A stretch of DNA of 64,000 bases. Origin: Lysinibacillus sp. KCTC 33748 (GTDB taxonomy: Bacteria; Bacillota; Bacilli; Bacillales_A; Planococcaceae). The notes beneath the pieces were generated by a model. That model was not told the origin of the DNA. It saw nothing but the letters and a program-made list of their open reading frames with translations, and did not search any database. The DNA is taken from contig NZ_MWSJ01000005.1 in the NCBI RefSeq assembly GCF_002237755.1, forward strand, positions 171,339 through 235,338. Direction: 5' to 3'. Below are positions 25,156 to 32,889 of the stretch, in pieces (position 1 is the first letter of the stretch; each line of letters begins with the position of its first letter). The position numbers and the translations under genes are program-made.

Positions 25156-26844
25156 ATGACGCATAATCATGAAGAAAAAGAGATATTGTATCCAGATGGT
25201 ACATTAATGTATCGTGGCGGTGTGAAGAAAAATGACTTTGGTCATGACATTTATGATGGGAAGGGTACGCTATTTGACCAAAAAGGCGAGCTTTTATTCG
25301 AGGGAGAATTCGTCAATCATATGAAGCAAGGTAACGGCATCATGTATTTAAAAGGCCAAATAATATACCAGGGCGAATTTATTCAAAATAAAAAGCAAGG
25401 TAATGGTATTTTATATAAGGGCGGTCACGTATATTACGAGGGGCATTTTCGTAATGATTTGATGGAAGGTTACGGGGTTTTATATTATGAGGAAGATGGT
25501 ATTGCCCCATTTAAAGACCTTCGTGAACAGAATCCACATTTAAATCAGCCACAATATGAGGGTGATTTTGTTCATGGCATGAAGAAAGGCAAGGGAAAGC
25601 AATATTATCCAAGTGGTTTTTTACAATATGAAGGTGATTTCATATGGAATCATATGCAAGGGGCAGGAAAGCTGTATTATGGACCAGAATCGCCAAGTGC
25701 TGAGGAGCTTGCAAAGGGCATAACATCCCTTCTGTACGATGGCTATTTCTTTGAGAATATGAAGCATGGAAAAGGTAAGAACTATTCCAGACAAGGTGTA
25801 CTTGAATCGGAGGGGCAATTTAAAGAGGATGCGATGACAGGACAGGGTATTCTTTATTATGCTAATGGGCAGGCTTCTTATATTGGGGAACTTGTAAATG
25901 GAGCAAAGCATGGCCGAGGAGATTATTTTAATAAAGAAGGAAAAAATATTTATAGTGGTGAATTCATTAACGATGAACGTTTACGAATAACACCAGAAAT
26001 AGAACGAGAGATTGAAAAATTACAGAAGCAGCTTGATGGACTTGTAGGACTTCCTAATGCCAAGAAGGAGTTACATAATTTAATCAATTTCATAAAAATT
26101 CAAAGCTTACGTGTCGACCATGGTTTAACAAGCTTCCCAATCACCTATCATCTAGTGTTCTCCGGAAATCCAGGTACAGGAAAAACAACAGTGGCGCGTA
26201 TTATAGGCCAAATATATAAGCATCTTGGTGTACTCTCTAGCGGTCATTTTGTGGAAACGGATCGTGCAGGCTTAGTAGCAGGGTATGTTGGTCAGACAGC
26301 TTTGAAGGTACAGGAAGTTGTGAATAAAGCAAAGGGTGGCGTACTCTTTATAGATGAAGCCTATTCACTAATCAATGATAGACAGGACGCATTTGGGAAA
26401 GAAGCGATAGATAGCCTTTTAAAGGCGATGGAGGATTTACGCGATGATTTAGTTATTATCGTTGCTGGTTATACAGAGCTCATGGAAGAATTTTTGCTTG
26501 CTAATCCTGGGTTTAAATCGCGTTTCAATCATTTTGTGCAGTTTGATAATTTTAGCACAGATGAGCTTTATGATATTTTTGCCATGCTATGTAAAAATAA
26601 TGATTACCAGTATGAGGACGTATTTGCACACCATATGAAGGAGCAATTGCATCAAATTCCAGTCGAATTCATTCCAAACTTTTCGAACGGTCGTTATATA
26701 CGAAACTTATTTGAAAAGCTCGTGACTATTCAGTCAAACCGTCTTATTCAACAGAAAGACATTACAAGAGAAGCATTAATGGAATTTACAGAGAAAGATA
26801 TTTTGCTTGGTATAGCAGAAAATTTATTTGATAATACATTTTAA
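25156..26844 (+). CDS. MORN-repeat AAA+ ATPase (CbbX/SpoVK/EccA-like)
   Basis: A 562-residue fusion. Residues about 10-275 hold about nine MORN repeats, each near Y-x-G-x-F-x(5-7)-G-x-G (YEGDFVHGMKKGKGKQYYPS, YDGYFFENMKHGKGKNYS). A linker and an AAA+ domain follow: LDGLVGLPNAKKELHNLINF (about 295), Walker A at 337-345 (GNPGTGKTT), Walker B at 394-401 (GGVLFIDE), then sensor-type NPGFKSRF. This ATPase branch includes CbbX, SpoVK and the type VII secretion EccA. MORN repeats usually bind membranes or lipids. Start ATG behind AAAGGATGGCAACCAA. Its role is not assigned. Confidence 0.9.
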   Translation: MTHNHEEKEILYPDGTLMYRGGVKKNDFGHDIYDGKGTLFDQKGELLFEGEFVNHMKQGNGIMYLKGQIIYQGEFIQNKKQGNGILYKGGHVYYEGHFRNDLMEGYGVLYYEEDGIAPFKDLREQNPHLNQPQYEGDFVHGMKKGKGKQYYPSGFLQYEGDFIWNHMQGAGKLYYGPESPSAEELAKGITSLLYDGYFFENMKHGKGKNYSRQGVLESEGQFKEDAMTGQGILYYANGQASYIGELVNGAKHGRGDYFNKEGKNIYSGEFINDERLRITPEIEREIEKLQKQLDGLVGLPNAKKELHNLINFIKIQSLRVDHGLTSFPITYHLVFSGNPGTGKTTVARIIGQIYKHLGVLSSGHFVETDRAGLVAGYVGQTALKVQEVVNKAKGGVLFIDEAYSLINDRQDAFGKEAIDSLLKAMEDLRDDLVIIVAGYTELMEEFLLANPGFKSRFNHFVQFDNFSTDELYDIFAMLCKNNDYQYEDVFAHHMKEQLHQIPVEFIPNFSNGRYIRNLFEKLVTIQSNRLIQQKDITREALMEFTEKDILLGIAENLFDNTF

Positions 26845-26880
26845 CTCTTTCAGCGGATTCCGGACGCAATTATACAGAAG
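26838..26880. repeat. Dispersed CTTTCAGCGG repeat, truncated copy
   Basis: TTTTAACTCTTTCAGCGGAT joins TTCCGGACGCAATTATACAGAAG. The two halves match the two ends of the longer copy at 56301-56442, so this looks like a deletion derivative. It begins over the last codons of the MORN-AAA+ gene. Confidence 0.6.
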
Positions 26881-26899
26881 CATGATGAAAAGATGTCAT

Positions 26900-26930
26900 T
26901 GAGGCCAAAGATTAATAAAATTTGGCCTCA
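26900..26930 (+). terminator. Hairpin after the MORN-AAA+ gene
   Basis: A perfect 10-bp stem, TGAGGCCAAA (26900-26909) with TTTGGCCTCA (26921-26930), lies about 55 bases past the stop; no T-run follows. Confidence 0.55.
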
Positions 26931-26962
26931 GCTAAGTATAAATTTGAAAAAAGGAGAGTAAG

Positions 26963-27073
26963 ATGAAAAAACTTTTTGCTTTTATATTAATATGCGCTTG
27001 TATTTTACCAAGGGTGATGAATATAAATATTACGATCAACAATAATATTAAAGTACATAAAAAGAATGAATAA
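26963..27073 (+). CDS. Small 36-residue peptide with hydrophobic N-terminus
   Basis: ATG at 26963 behind a strong AAAAGGAGAGTAAG site opens a 36-codon frame (MKKLFAFILICACILPRVMN, then basic and Asn-rich to the end). Positive N-terminus and a hydrophobic run suggest a membrane-inserted or secreted small peptide. The stop lies 72 bases before the TetR start, in the same direction. Not recognised. It could also be a truncated gene start. Confidence 0.5.
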   Translation: MKKLFAFILICACILPRVMNINITINNNIKVHKKNE

Positions 27074-27145
27074 TTGACAAAAAATGAAAGTAATAGTAAT
27101 CTAACTAAAAAAACATACGCAACCGTATCTTATTGGAGAGATAAC

Positions 27146-27679
27146 ATGCAATTAACGAGGGAAGATTGGATAAAAGCAGGGTTACAACAATTAGCTGATG
27201 AAGGAATACATAAAGTTCGCATCGAAGCACTTGCTCGATTGCTAAAAATAAGTAAAGGGAGCTTTTATCACTATTTTCGTGACCATCAAGAGCTGTTGGA
27301 TTCTATGCTTGACTATTGGGAAGTACATGCAACAAAGCTTATTGTTCAAAGTATGGAGCACCCGGATGCCTCATTAGAACAGCTGTTACAAATTAGTTTT
27401 AATCGAGATAAAAAGATGGAGATTGGCATTTATACTTGGGCAAAATATGATCCTGTTGTTGCAGAACGCTTAGTGAATATTGAAGAACAAAGAATTTCGT
27501 GTGTTGCGAAATTGTATCAAAAAATAGGCTTAAAAGAAACTGAATCAATGAATCGAGCGAGGCTTGCTTATTTGACGTATGTAGGATGGATGACAAGGTT
27601 TGAAGAAAATCCTAATTTTGAAATTGAAAAAATGGTTGAGCTTTTAACTTCTTTCAGCGGGTATCCAAACAACCGATGA
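27146..27679 (+). CDS. TetR-family regulator whose C-terminus is encoded by a repeat
   Basis: A 177-residue protein from the ATG at 27146 (behind TTGGAGAGATAAC). DNA-binding part: MQLTREDWIKAGLQQLADEG, VRIEALARLLKISKGSFYHY. The last residues, TSFSGYPNNR, are read from the dispersed CTTTCAGCGGGT repeat (27643 onward), so the original C-terminus has been replaced. A 22-bp inverted repeat at 27810-27831, ahead of the next gene, is a likely operator. It probably represses the downstream DUF3995 gene. Confidence 0.85.
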   Translation: MQLTREDWIKAGLQQLADEGIHKVRIEALARLLKISKGSFYHYFRDHQELLDSMLDYWEVHATKLIVQSMEHPDASLEQLLQISFNRDKKMEIGIYTWAKYDPVVAERLVNIEEQRISCVAKLYQKIGLKETESMNRARLAYLTYVGWMTRFEENPNFEIEKMVELLTSFSGYPNNR

Positions 27680-27690
27680 AATAGAGGGAT
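27643..27690. repeat. Dispersed CTTTCAGCGGGT repeat overlapping the TetR 3' end
   Basis: TTTTAACTTCTTTCAGCGGG matches the left arm of the copy at 56302-56324 at 19 of 20 bases; the complementary arm is eroded (AACCGATGAAATAG). It supplies the last codons and stop of the TetR gene. Confidence 0.65.
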
Positions 27691-27809
27691 TCAGTCTAAA
27701 AACGCCCCGTCCTGTGGGCAAAAAACATCATGCCGAGGCATAACTGATTATTCGATAATAAATGTCCCTAATAGGATTATGAAACCTGAAGGGACAAAAT
27801 TTTTACTAT

Positions 27810-27831
27810 AAACATACGCTTGTGTATGTTT
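27810..27831 (+). promoter_or_regulatory. Putative TetR operator
   Basis: AAACATAC-GCTTGT-GTATGTTT is a perfect 8-bp inverted repeat with a 6-base spacer, 26 bases before the ATG of the DUF3995 gene. Dyads of this size and spacing are common TetR operators, and a TetR gene lies just upstream. Binding is inferred. Confidence 0.55.
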
Positions 27832-27857
27832 TGAATTGAAACATTGGAGGCGAAAAA

Positions 27858-28277
27858 ATGAAATTACTTTTAATAGTAGCTATAGGTCTTCTGTGGTTTA
27901 TTAGTTTGTTGCATATTTATTGGGCTTTTGGAGGTCGTTGGGGTTCTACCGCTGCTATCCCTGTAAAAGAGGGTGAGCAAAAGCCTGCTTTTACTCCTAA
28001 AAAATGGGGAACATTATTCGTAGCTATTCTAATTATACTGGCTAGTGTCATTATTGTTGTTCAAGGAGGTTATTTGCAGCGGTTCCAATCAAATGTTTTA
28101 TCTAAACTCGGAAGTATTGTTTGTACTTTCGTTTTCATTATTAGGGCACTTGGTGATTTTAAGTATGTTGGATTTTTTAAAAAAATAAAACACTCTCAGT
28201 TTGCTAGATACGATACTTGGTTTTACAGTCCATTATGTTTATTCTTTGGAATAGTCTATATTATTCTGTTGTTTTAA
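27858..28277 (+). CDS. DUF3995 membrane protein
   Basis: A 139-residue protein with four hydrophobic helices, behind CATTGGAGGCGAAAAA. The start LLLIVAIGLLWFISLLHIYW then AFGGRWGS is the DUF3995 pattern (H-x-Y-W-A-x-G-G-x-W), and the remaining helices (LFVAILIILASVIIVVQGGY, VCTFVFIIRALGDFKYVG) fit. Function unknown. A TetR gene and a dyad precede it, so it is probably TetR-controlled, perhaps with a role in resistance or stress. Confidence 0.85.
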   Translation: MKLLLIVAIGLLWFISLLHIYWAFGGRWGSTAAIPVKEGEQKPAFTPKKWGTLFVAILIILASVIIVVQGGYLQRFQSNVLSKLGSIVCTFVFIIRALGDFKYVGFFKKIKHSQFARYDTWFYSPLCLFFGIVYIILLF

Positions 28278-28308
28278 AATATAAGTTTTATATGGCAGAG
28301 AGCTTGTT

Positions 28309-28410
28309 TTTCGATAAAAGCCCAAAAAGTTTCGGTAAAATGAGGTTTTGTTTCGATAAAAGCTCAAATAGTTTCGATAAAGAGCGATTTTGTTTCGATA
28401 AATTTTCAAA
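28309..28410. repeat. Five TTTCGATAAA motifs at exact 21-bp spacing
   Basis: TCGATAAA (one copy TCGGTAAA) starts at 28311, 28332, 28353, 28374 and 28395, each 21 bp apart, within a degenerate 21/42-bp tandem repeat. It lies between the DUF3995 gene and the next operon. A frame across it encodes a repetitive FDK peptide only because 21 is a multiple of three; I do not count it as a gene. Confidence 0.8.
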
Positions 28411-28504
28411 GTGTTCAATTTGAGATTCCTAAATGTGAAAGAGTCATCCTTTAACCTGCAATAGAATATTTATGGAATAAATTGTAGGTAGGAGGATTAA
28501 AAAA

Positions 28505-30763
28505 TTGGACGTAATAAAAAGGAAACTCAAATATTTTGTTAGAAAGCTATACACAAATCAAAAGCGTATTGAGCCATTGTCATTAGGTTGGAAAGGTGCC
28601 GCTACCGCTTTAAGTACGATGGCATTTCTAATGATTTTGATTCAAGGTAAGTTTTTATTAGATCAGCGTAGTTTTTTAGATTTCACTATTGGAATGCTCA
28701 TATTTATTTTATCCGTAGTGCTAATAAGTGGTTTTATCACTCTTCTATTTAATGGAGTGAAAAAAATTCCTAGTCGATTTATATGGATACTCTTTAGTTC
28801 GCTAATATTTCTGTTGTTCTGCTTTTTCTCTTCTTCTTTGGAAGTAACTATCCTATTTATTCTATTAGTAGCGGTTGTTGTTTCTTTGTGGGGTGCATTA
28901 TTATACAAATGGTTAAAGGGTAGCTATAAAAATGCAAAAAAATATCAAAAAGTTAGCGTCCTCACATGTTTATTTATATTGACTATTGGGATTGGAGCAT
29001 GGAGTTATTGGTTGATTCATCCCGGGGATGCGAACACCCCAGTAGTTGTATTAAAGCAGCTGAAAACATCGAAACGGTATGACAATACTTTGCTTAAAAA
29101 TCCAGCGAAACCGGGCAACTATCCAATTAGAAAGCTCACATACGGCAATCCGAATACTTATCGGGAAGTCTTTAACCAAAAAAATTCTTTGGCAACTAAA
29201 ACAATAGACGCTTCCGATTTTATAGAAAAGTGGTCTTCCGTTCGCACGAAAACACTTGGTTTTGGACCTGATGAAATGCCGTTAAATGGTCATGTGTGGT
29301 ATCCAGAAGGAAAAGGAGACTTTCCGTTAGTAATGATTGTTCATGGAAACCATGTGATGACTGACTATTCTGATACAGGTTACGAATATTTAGGTAACCT
29401 TCTTGCGAGTAGGGGCTATATAGTTGTATCCGTAGATGAAAACTTTCTTAATGTATCTCCCTATGATGATATGTTTTTGGTCAGTCCGCTAAAGAATGAG
29501 AATCCAGCGAGAGGATTAATATTGCTAGAGCATTTAAAGGTGTGGGAAGAATGGAACAATACTGAAAGTAATCCATTTTATAAAAAAGTGGATATGGAAC
29601 ACATTGCACTGATTGGGCATTCCAGAGGCGGAGAAGCTATCGCGATTGCAGCTGCTTTTAACGAAATGCAACACCCACCTAGTAACGGAAATATTCAATT
29701 TGATTATAATTTCTCAATCCGCTCGCTTATTTCTATTGCTGGGGTAGACGGTCAATATATGCCTGCAGGGAAACCACTTCCGTTAAAAAACGTAAACTAT
29801 TTGGCACTACAAGGGGCGCATGATATGGACGTAAATAGCTTTGATAGCTCTAATCAGCAATATCGGATTTCTTATACGAATAAAGATGATAATATGAATG
29901 CGTCGGTCTATATTTATGGAGCCAATCATGGGCAATTTAATGAAGGGTGGGGACGAGGCGATGTAGCCGGCACGGCTAACCAACTCTTTAACCTAAAACA
30001 AATTATGCCTCGCGAACAGCAAGAAACCGTCACGAAAGTATTGATTTCTGCTTTTTTAGATAGTACGTTGAAAGAAAAGAAACGATACAAGGAGATTTTT
30101 AAAGATTTAGGTTATGCTAAAGAATGGCTTCCTGACACGCTGTATATCAATAATTACTACGATTCGCAAACTTCTTTAATTGCTACGTTCAATGAAGATA
30201 TTGATCTAAACACGACCACTGTCCCAGGCGGCAAACTGTTCGGCAAGAACTTGAAGGAATGGAAAGAGGAAAAAGTCAAAATGAAAAATGACGGAGCAGA
30301 TTATAGTGCCGTTCGTTTAGGTTGGGATTCAAAAGACAAATTTTCTTCAGCTTTTTATACATTAAGCCTTCCTGAGAATGGATTAGAGATAGGGCCGAAC
30401 AGTTCTATCGTATTTTCACTTGCAGATAATAGAGAAGAAGAAAGAGAGAACAATCAGGAGGAACTAATTGATTTTACAGTCACTGTAGAAGACAGCAATG
30501 GTAAACGGGCGAGCCTGCCTCTTAGCTATATAGCCAAATTGACACCTGCCATAAAAGGAAAGTTACTGAAAAAACCTTTTTCCAATGTAGGTAATACGAC
30601 GGAACCAGTGTTTCAATATTATGGATTTTCATTGAACGATTTTAAAGAAGTAAATCCACAGTTTGATCCATTGAAGCTAAATAAGATCCATTTCCAATTT
30701 AATTTAACCGAACAAGGGACAATACTAATGAATAATATTGGGATTAGAAATGAAAATATATGA
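28505..30763 (+). CDS. Membrane-anchored alpha/beta hydrolase (PAF-acetylhydrolase-like)
   Basis: A 752-residue protein with a TTG start at 28505 behind GTAGGAGGATT. Residues about 25-170 hold five hydrophobic helices. An extracellular alpha/beta hydrolase follows: oxyanion region FPLVMIVHGNHVMTDYSD (about 275-290) and nucleophile elbow IGHSRGGEA with Ser373. The final 200 residues are a beta-rich accessory domain. Cleaves an ester, possibly a lipid or polymer; the substrate is not readable. No signal peptide; the helices anchor it in the membrane. Confidence 0.88.
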   Translation: MDVIKRKLKYFVRKLYTNQKRIEPLSLGWKGAATALSTMAFLMILIQGKFLLDQRSFLDFTIGMLIFILSVVLISGFITLLFNGVKKIPSRFIWILFSSLIFLLFCFFSSSLEVTILFILLVAVVVSLWGALLYKWLKGSYKNAKKYQKVSVLTCLFILTIGIGAWSYWLIHPGDANTPVVVLKQLKTSKRYDNTLLKNPAKPGNYPIRKLTYGNPNTYREVFNQKNSLATKTIDASDFIEKWSSVRTKTLGFGPDEMPLNGHVWYPEGKGDFPLVMIVHGNHVMTDYSDTGYEYLGNLLASRGYIVVSVDENFLNVSPYDDMFLVSPLKNENPARGLILLEHLKVWEEWNNTESNPFYKKVDMEHIALIGHSRGGEAIAIAAAFNEMQHPPSNGNIQFDYNFSIRSLISIAGVDGQYMPAGKPLPLKNVNYLALQGAHDMDVNSFDSSNQQYRISYTNKDDNMNASVYIYGANHGQFNEGWGRGDVAGTANQLFNLKQIMPREQQETVTKVLISAFLDSTLKEKKRYKEIFKDLGYAKEWLPDTLYINNYYDSQTSLIATFNEDIDLNTTTVPGGKLFGKNLKEWKEEKVKMKNDGADYSAVRLGWDSKDKFSSAFYTLSLPENGLEIGPNSSIVFSLADNREEERENNQEELIDFTVTVEDSNGKRASLPLSYIAKLTPAIKGKLLKKPFSNVGNTTEPVFQYYGFSLNDFKEVNPQFDPLKLNKIHFQFNLTEQGTILMNNIGIRNENI

Positions 30764-30805
30764 AAATATTAGTAATAACTAGGGAGAAAGTATGGGGGGA
30801 CAATA

Positions 30806-31428
30806 TTGAAGAACCAAACGATTTACTTACTTCGTCATGGGGAAACGGAATTAATACACAAGGACGATACCAAGGAGAGCTCGATTCTCCATTAACAGAA
30901 GTGGGTGTACAACAAGTACAACAAAACGCACAAATACTGAAAAGTTTAATTGGAAATCCTAATGAATGGAAAATTGTGTCGAGTCCATTAGGAAGAGCCA
31001 TGCAAAGTACTGAAATCATTTGTGAAACAATAGGATATGATGTGAAAAATGTTGAAAAAGATGAACGATTAACTGAGGTTGCTGTGGGACAATGGGCTGG
31101 GTTAACGACGAAAGAAATTGAAAGTTCTTGGCCAAATCTTTTTCAAAATACAGATGTGTATAACTGGTATTTTAATGCGCCTAATGGAGAAGCGTATGAC
31201 TCGGTAGTGTGCAGACTAAGTGCTTGGTTAAAAGGCATGCAACATGTACCAAATGTGATTGCTATTTCACATGGTCTAACAGGTCGTATTTTACGAGGGA
31301 TTTATGCTGATTTAAAAAAGGAAGATGCACTGAAGCTAGAAGTGTCTCAAAATATATTTTTTAAATTAACGAATAAAACAATCACAAGAATATGTTCGGA
31401 TTTTGATGATGTTTATCTTCATTTATAA
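30806..31428 (+). pseudogene. Histidine phosphatase (phosphoglycerate-mutase-like) with frameshift
   Basis: From TTG 30806 (behind GGGGGGACAATA) the frame reads NQTIYLLRHGETE, containing the catalytic RHGE. One base is then missing at about 30851, and the rest of the family sequence (NTQGRYQGELDSPLTEVGVQ, SSPLGRAMQSTEII, ISHGLTGRIL) continues in the next frame to 31428. A longer frame from ATG 30760 lacks the RHG motif and its start overlaps the preceding hydrolase. The gene is thus broken, or the base call is wrong. Intact members dephosphorylate sugars, nucleotides or cobalamin precursors. Confidence 0.8.
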
Positions 31429-31501
31429 TGTTTTTTCACGAAAGTGTAGCGACAGGTACAGAAGACTCCTACCTTTGAAGGTGAAGATGAATGACGGTAA
31501 A

Positions 31502-31540
31502 GTCTCCTGACGCAATTACGCCAAGACGAAATTAATTAAA
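31502..31540. repeat. Fragment of the dispersed repeat (ACGCAATTACGCC part)
   Basis: CTGACGCAATTACGCCAAGA followed by CGAAATTAATTAAAG matches the right part of the copy at 56401-56442. Only this half is present. Confidence 0.5.
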
Positions 31541-31622
31541 GAACCTTAAGAATTTCTTCATAAATTTCCTACAGGAATATTCATAAAAGCCTCCTATTAT
31601 AATGAGTGGGGGGCGTTTTTTT

Positions 31623-32459
31623 ATGAAGAAATTTGTCGTGTTTTGTTTTATATGTGCGGTTGCATTCTTTTTTTATTATACAAATAACTTAACGGAACAA
31701 ACCGAAATTGAGCTACCTTCGTTGCATAGTAAAAATGCGTTGTTGCTGAATGAAAAAGGAGATATATTATTCGAAAAAAGTGCAGATGCCATTATCTATC
31801 CTGCATCATTAACGAAAATTATGACAGCGATTGTTGCCATTGAAATGACTACTGATCTGCAGAAGCAAACAATCGTTGAACCACAAACAATTTCTAAATT
31901 TACTGCTCAAAATGCGTCCATGGCTGGCTTTAAGGCAGGAGATTTTGTGACGATAGAGGATTTATTATATGGTACATTGCTTGCTTCTGGGGCGGATGCT
32001 ACAGGAACACTTGCGGATGCGATTGCAGGAAGTGAAGAATCATTTGTGACATTAATGAATAATAAAGCACATGAATTAGGGCTGAATGATACTCACTTTG
32101 TGAATGCCAGCGGATTACATGATCCTGCTCATGTCTCCAGTGTACGAGATATTAGCAAGCTGTTTCGTTATGCTATTGAAAATCCTATCTTTTATCAAAT
32201 TTTGACTTCAAAAAGCTATAGTACTCATGTGCCTAATGAATTAACGATAACAAGCTCACTTTTGACGAAAATACCAGGCGGAGAAGGTGCGATATTGGGA
32301 GGGAAAACGGGATATACACCTGAAGCGGGTCTTTGCTTAGCGTCAATAATCGAAAAAGATGGAAAACGATATATATTCGTGACGACGAATGCAGATGGGC
32401 AGGCCTGGACACCACCATTCCATATTGAAGATGCTCTGACAGCGTACGATTCGCTGTAG
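31623..32459 (+). CDS. D-alanyl-D-alanine carboxypeptidase (class A low-molecular-weight PBP)
   Basis: A 278-residue exported peptidase that trims the pentapeptide stems of peptidoglycan. The start is taken as ATG 31623 behind GTGGGGGGCG. Residues 1-20 form an uncleaved or cleaved signal (KKFVVFCFICAVAFFFYY). Motifs: SxxK at 62-65 (SLTK), an SGA triad at 122-124 in place of SGN, and KTG at 228-230 (GGKTGYTPEAG). It is shorter than DacA/DacF, lacking the C-terminal amphipathic anchor. The family is often sporulation or cell-wall related. Confidence 0.92.
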   Translation: MKKFVVFCFICAVAFFFYYTNNLTEQTEIELPSLHSKNALLLNEKGDILFEKSADAIIYPASLTKIMTAIVAIEMTTDLQKQTIVEPQTISKFTAQNASMAGFKAGDFVTIEDLLYGTLLASGADATGTLADAIAGSEESFVTLMNNKAHELGLNDTHFVNASGLHDPAHVSSVRDISKLFRYAIENPIFYQILTSKSYSTHVPNELTITSSLLTKIPGGEGAILGGKTGYTPEAGLCLASIIEKDGKRYIFVTTNADGQAWTPPFHIEDALTAYDSL

Positions 32460-32535
32460 GGAAAAATATGAAAAAATAACAACTTTTTAATTGTTTCAAC
32501 CGTCTTCTTTTATAGGGAGCACGCATAAACACTTG

Positions 32536-32562
32536 AAAAAAGGCGTCTTGGGAGCCTTTTTT
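32536..32562 (+). terminator. Terminator after the carboxypeptidase
   Basis: AAAAAAGGC (32536-32544) and GCCTTTTTT (32554-32562) form a perfect 9-bp stem with nine-base loop and an integral T-run. Confidence 0.88.
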
Positions 32563-32889
32563 CGGGAATACATTCGATCAGTTTGATTTATAAGGGGAGG
32601 TGTATTGTAATCATTGAAAGTTTTTTAGAAAAGAATAAGCAAACAATTCAACAATATGCCGTATTTATTACTTGATTAGAGTGGAGGTTGGGCGACTCTA
32701 GGAAAAAGCCCAGCCGAAACAGAAATCAATCCTACGTTATGGCGTGTTCCATTTTTATTCACAAAAAGTAGTTGATTCCTACTATTTCCTGGCACAATCT
32801 ATTAATCTATAATTAGAGTCGAATTCTATACTTTAATAGAAAAAGCACATGAGAAAAGACATCTGTGATGAAAAGGGCGGTGTAGAACA
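32563..32889. other. Intergenic region with a degenerate Bacillaceae repeat
   Basis: A short frame (VIIESFLEKNKQTIQQYAVF) at 32609-32674 ends in a stop and looks like a remnant. At 32674-32736 lies a shortened copy of the GATTGGAGTGGAG repeat. No complete gene. Confidence 0.5.
32674..32736. repeat. Degenerate copy of the Bacillaceae GATTGGAGTGGAGG repeat
   Basis: GATTAGAGTGGAGGTTGGGC then ACTCTAGGAAAAAGCC... ends ACAGAAATCAATCCTACG. This matches my recollection of a known intergenic repeat in Bacillaceae that begins GATTGGAGTGGA and ends CGGAAATCAA, here with the middle deleted. Related scraps lie at 59290 and 60326. Confidence 0.55.

Noticed and set aside
18179..26844. A complete polymorphic-toxin or type VII secretion locus
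   Set aside because: Immunity-type genes and an AAA+ ATPase are present, but no WXG100, LXG toxin or EssC-type gene is visible.
28217..28423. Repetitive FDK-rich 68-residue frame
   Set aside because: Its repeats come from a 21-bp DNA tandem repeat, it overlaps the DUF3995 end and lacks a ribosome site.
30760..30850. ATG 30760 as start of the phosphatase
   Set aside because: This start overlaps the upstream hydrolase and reads past the catalytic RHGE motif in the wrong frame.
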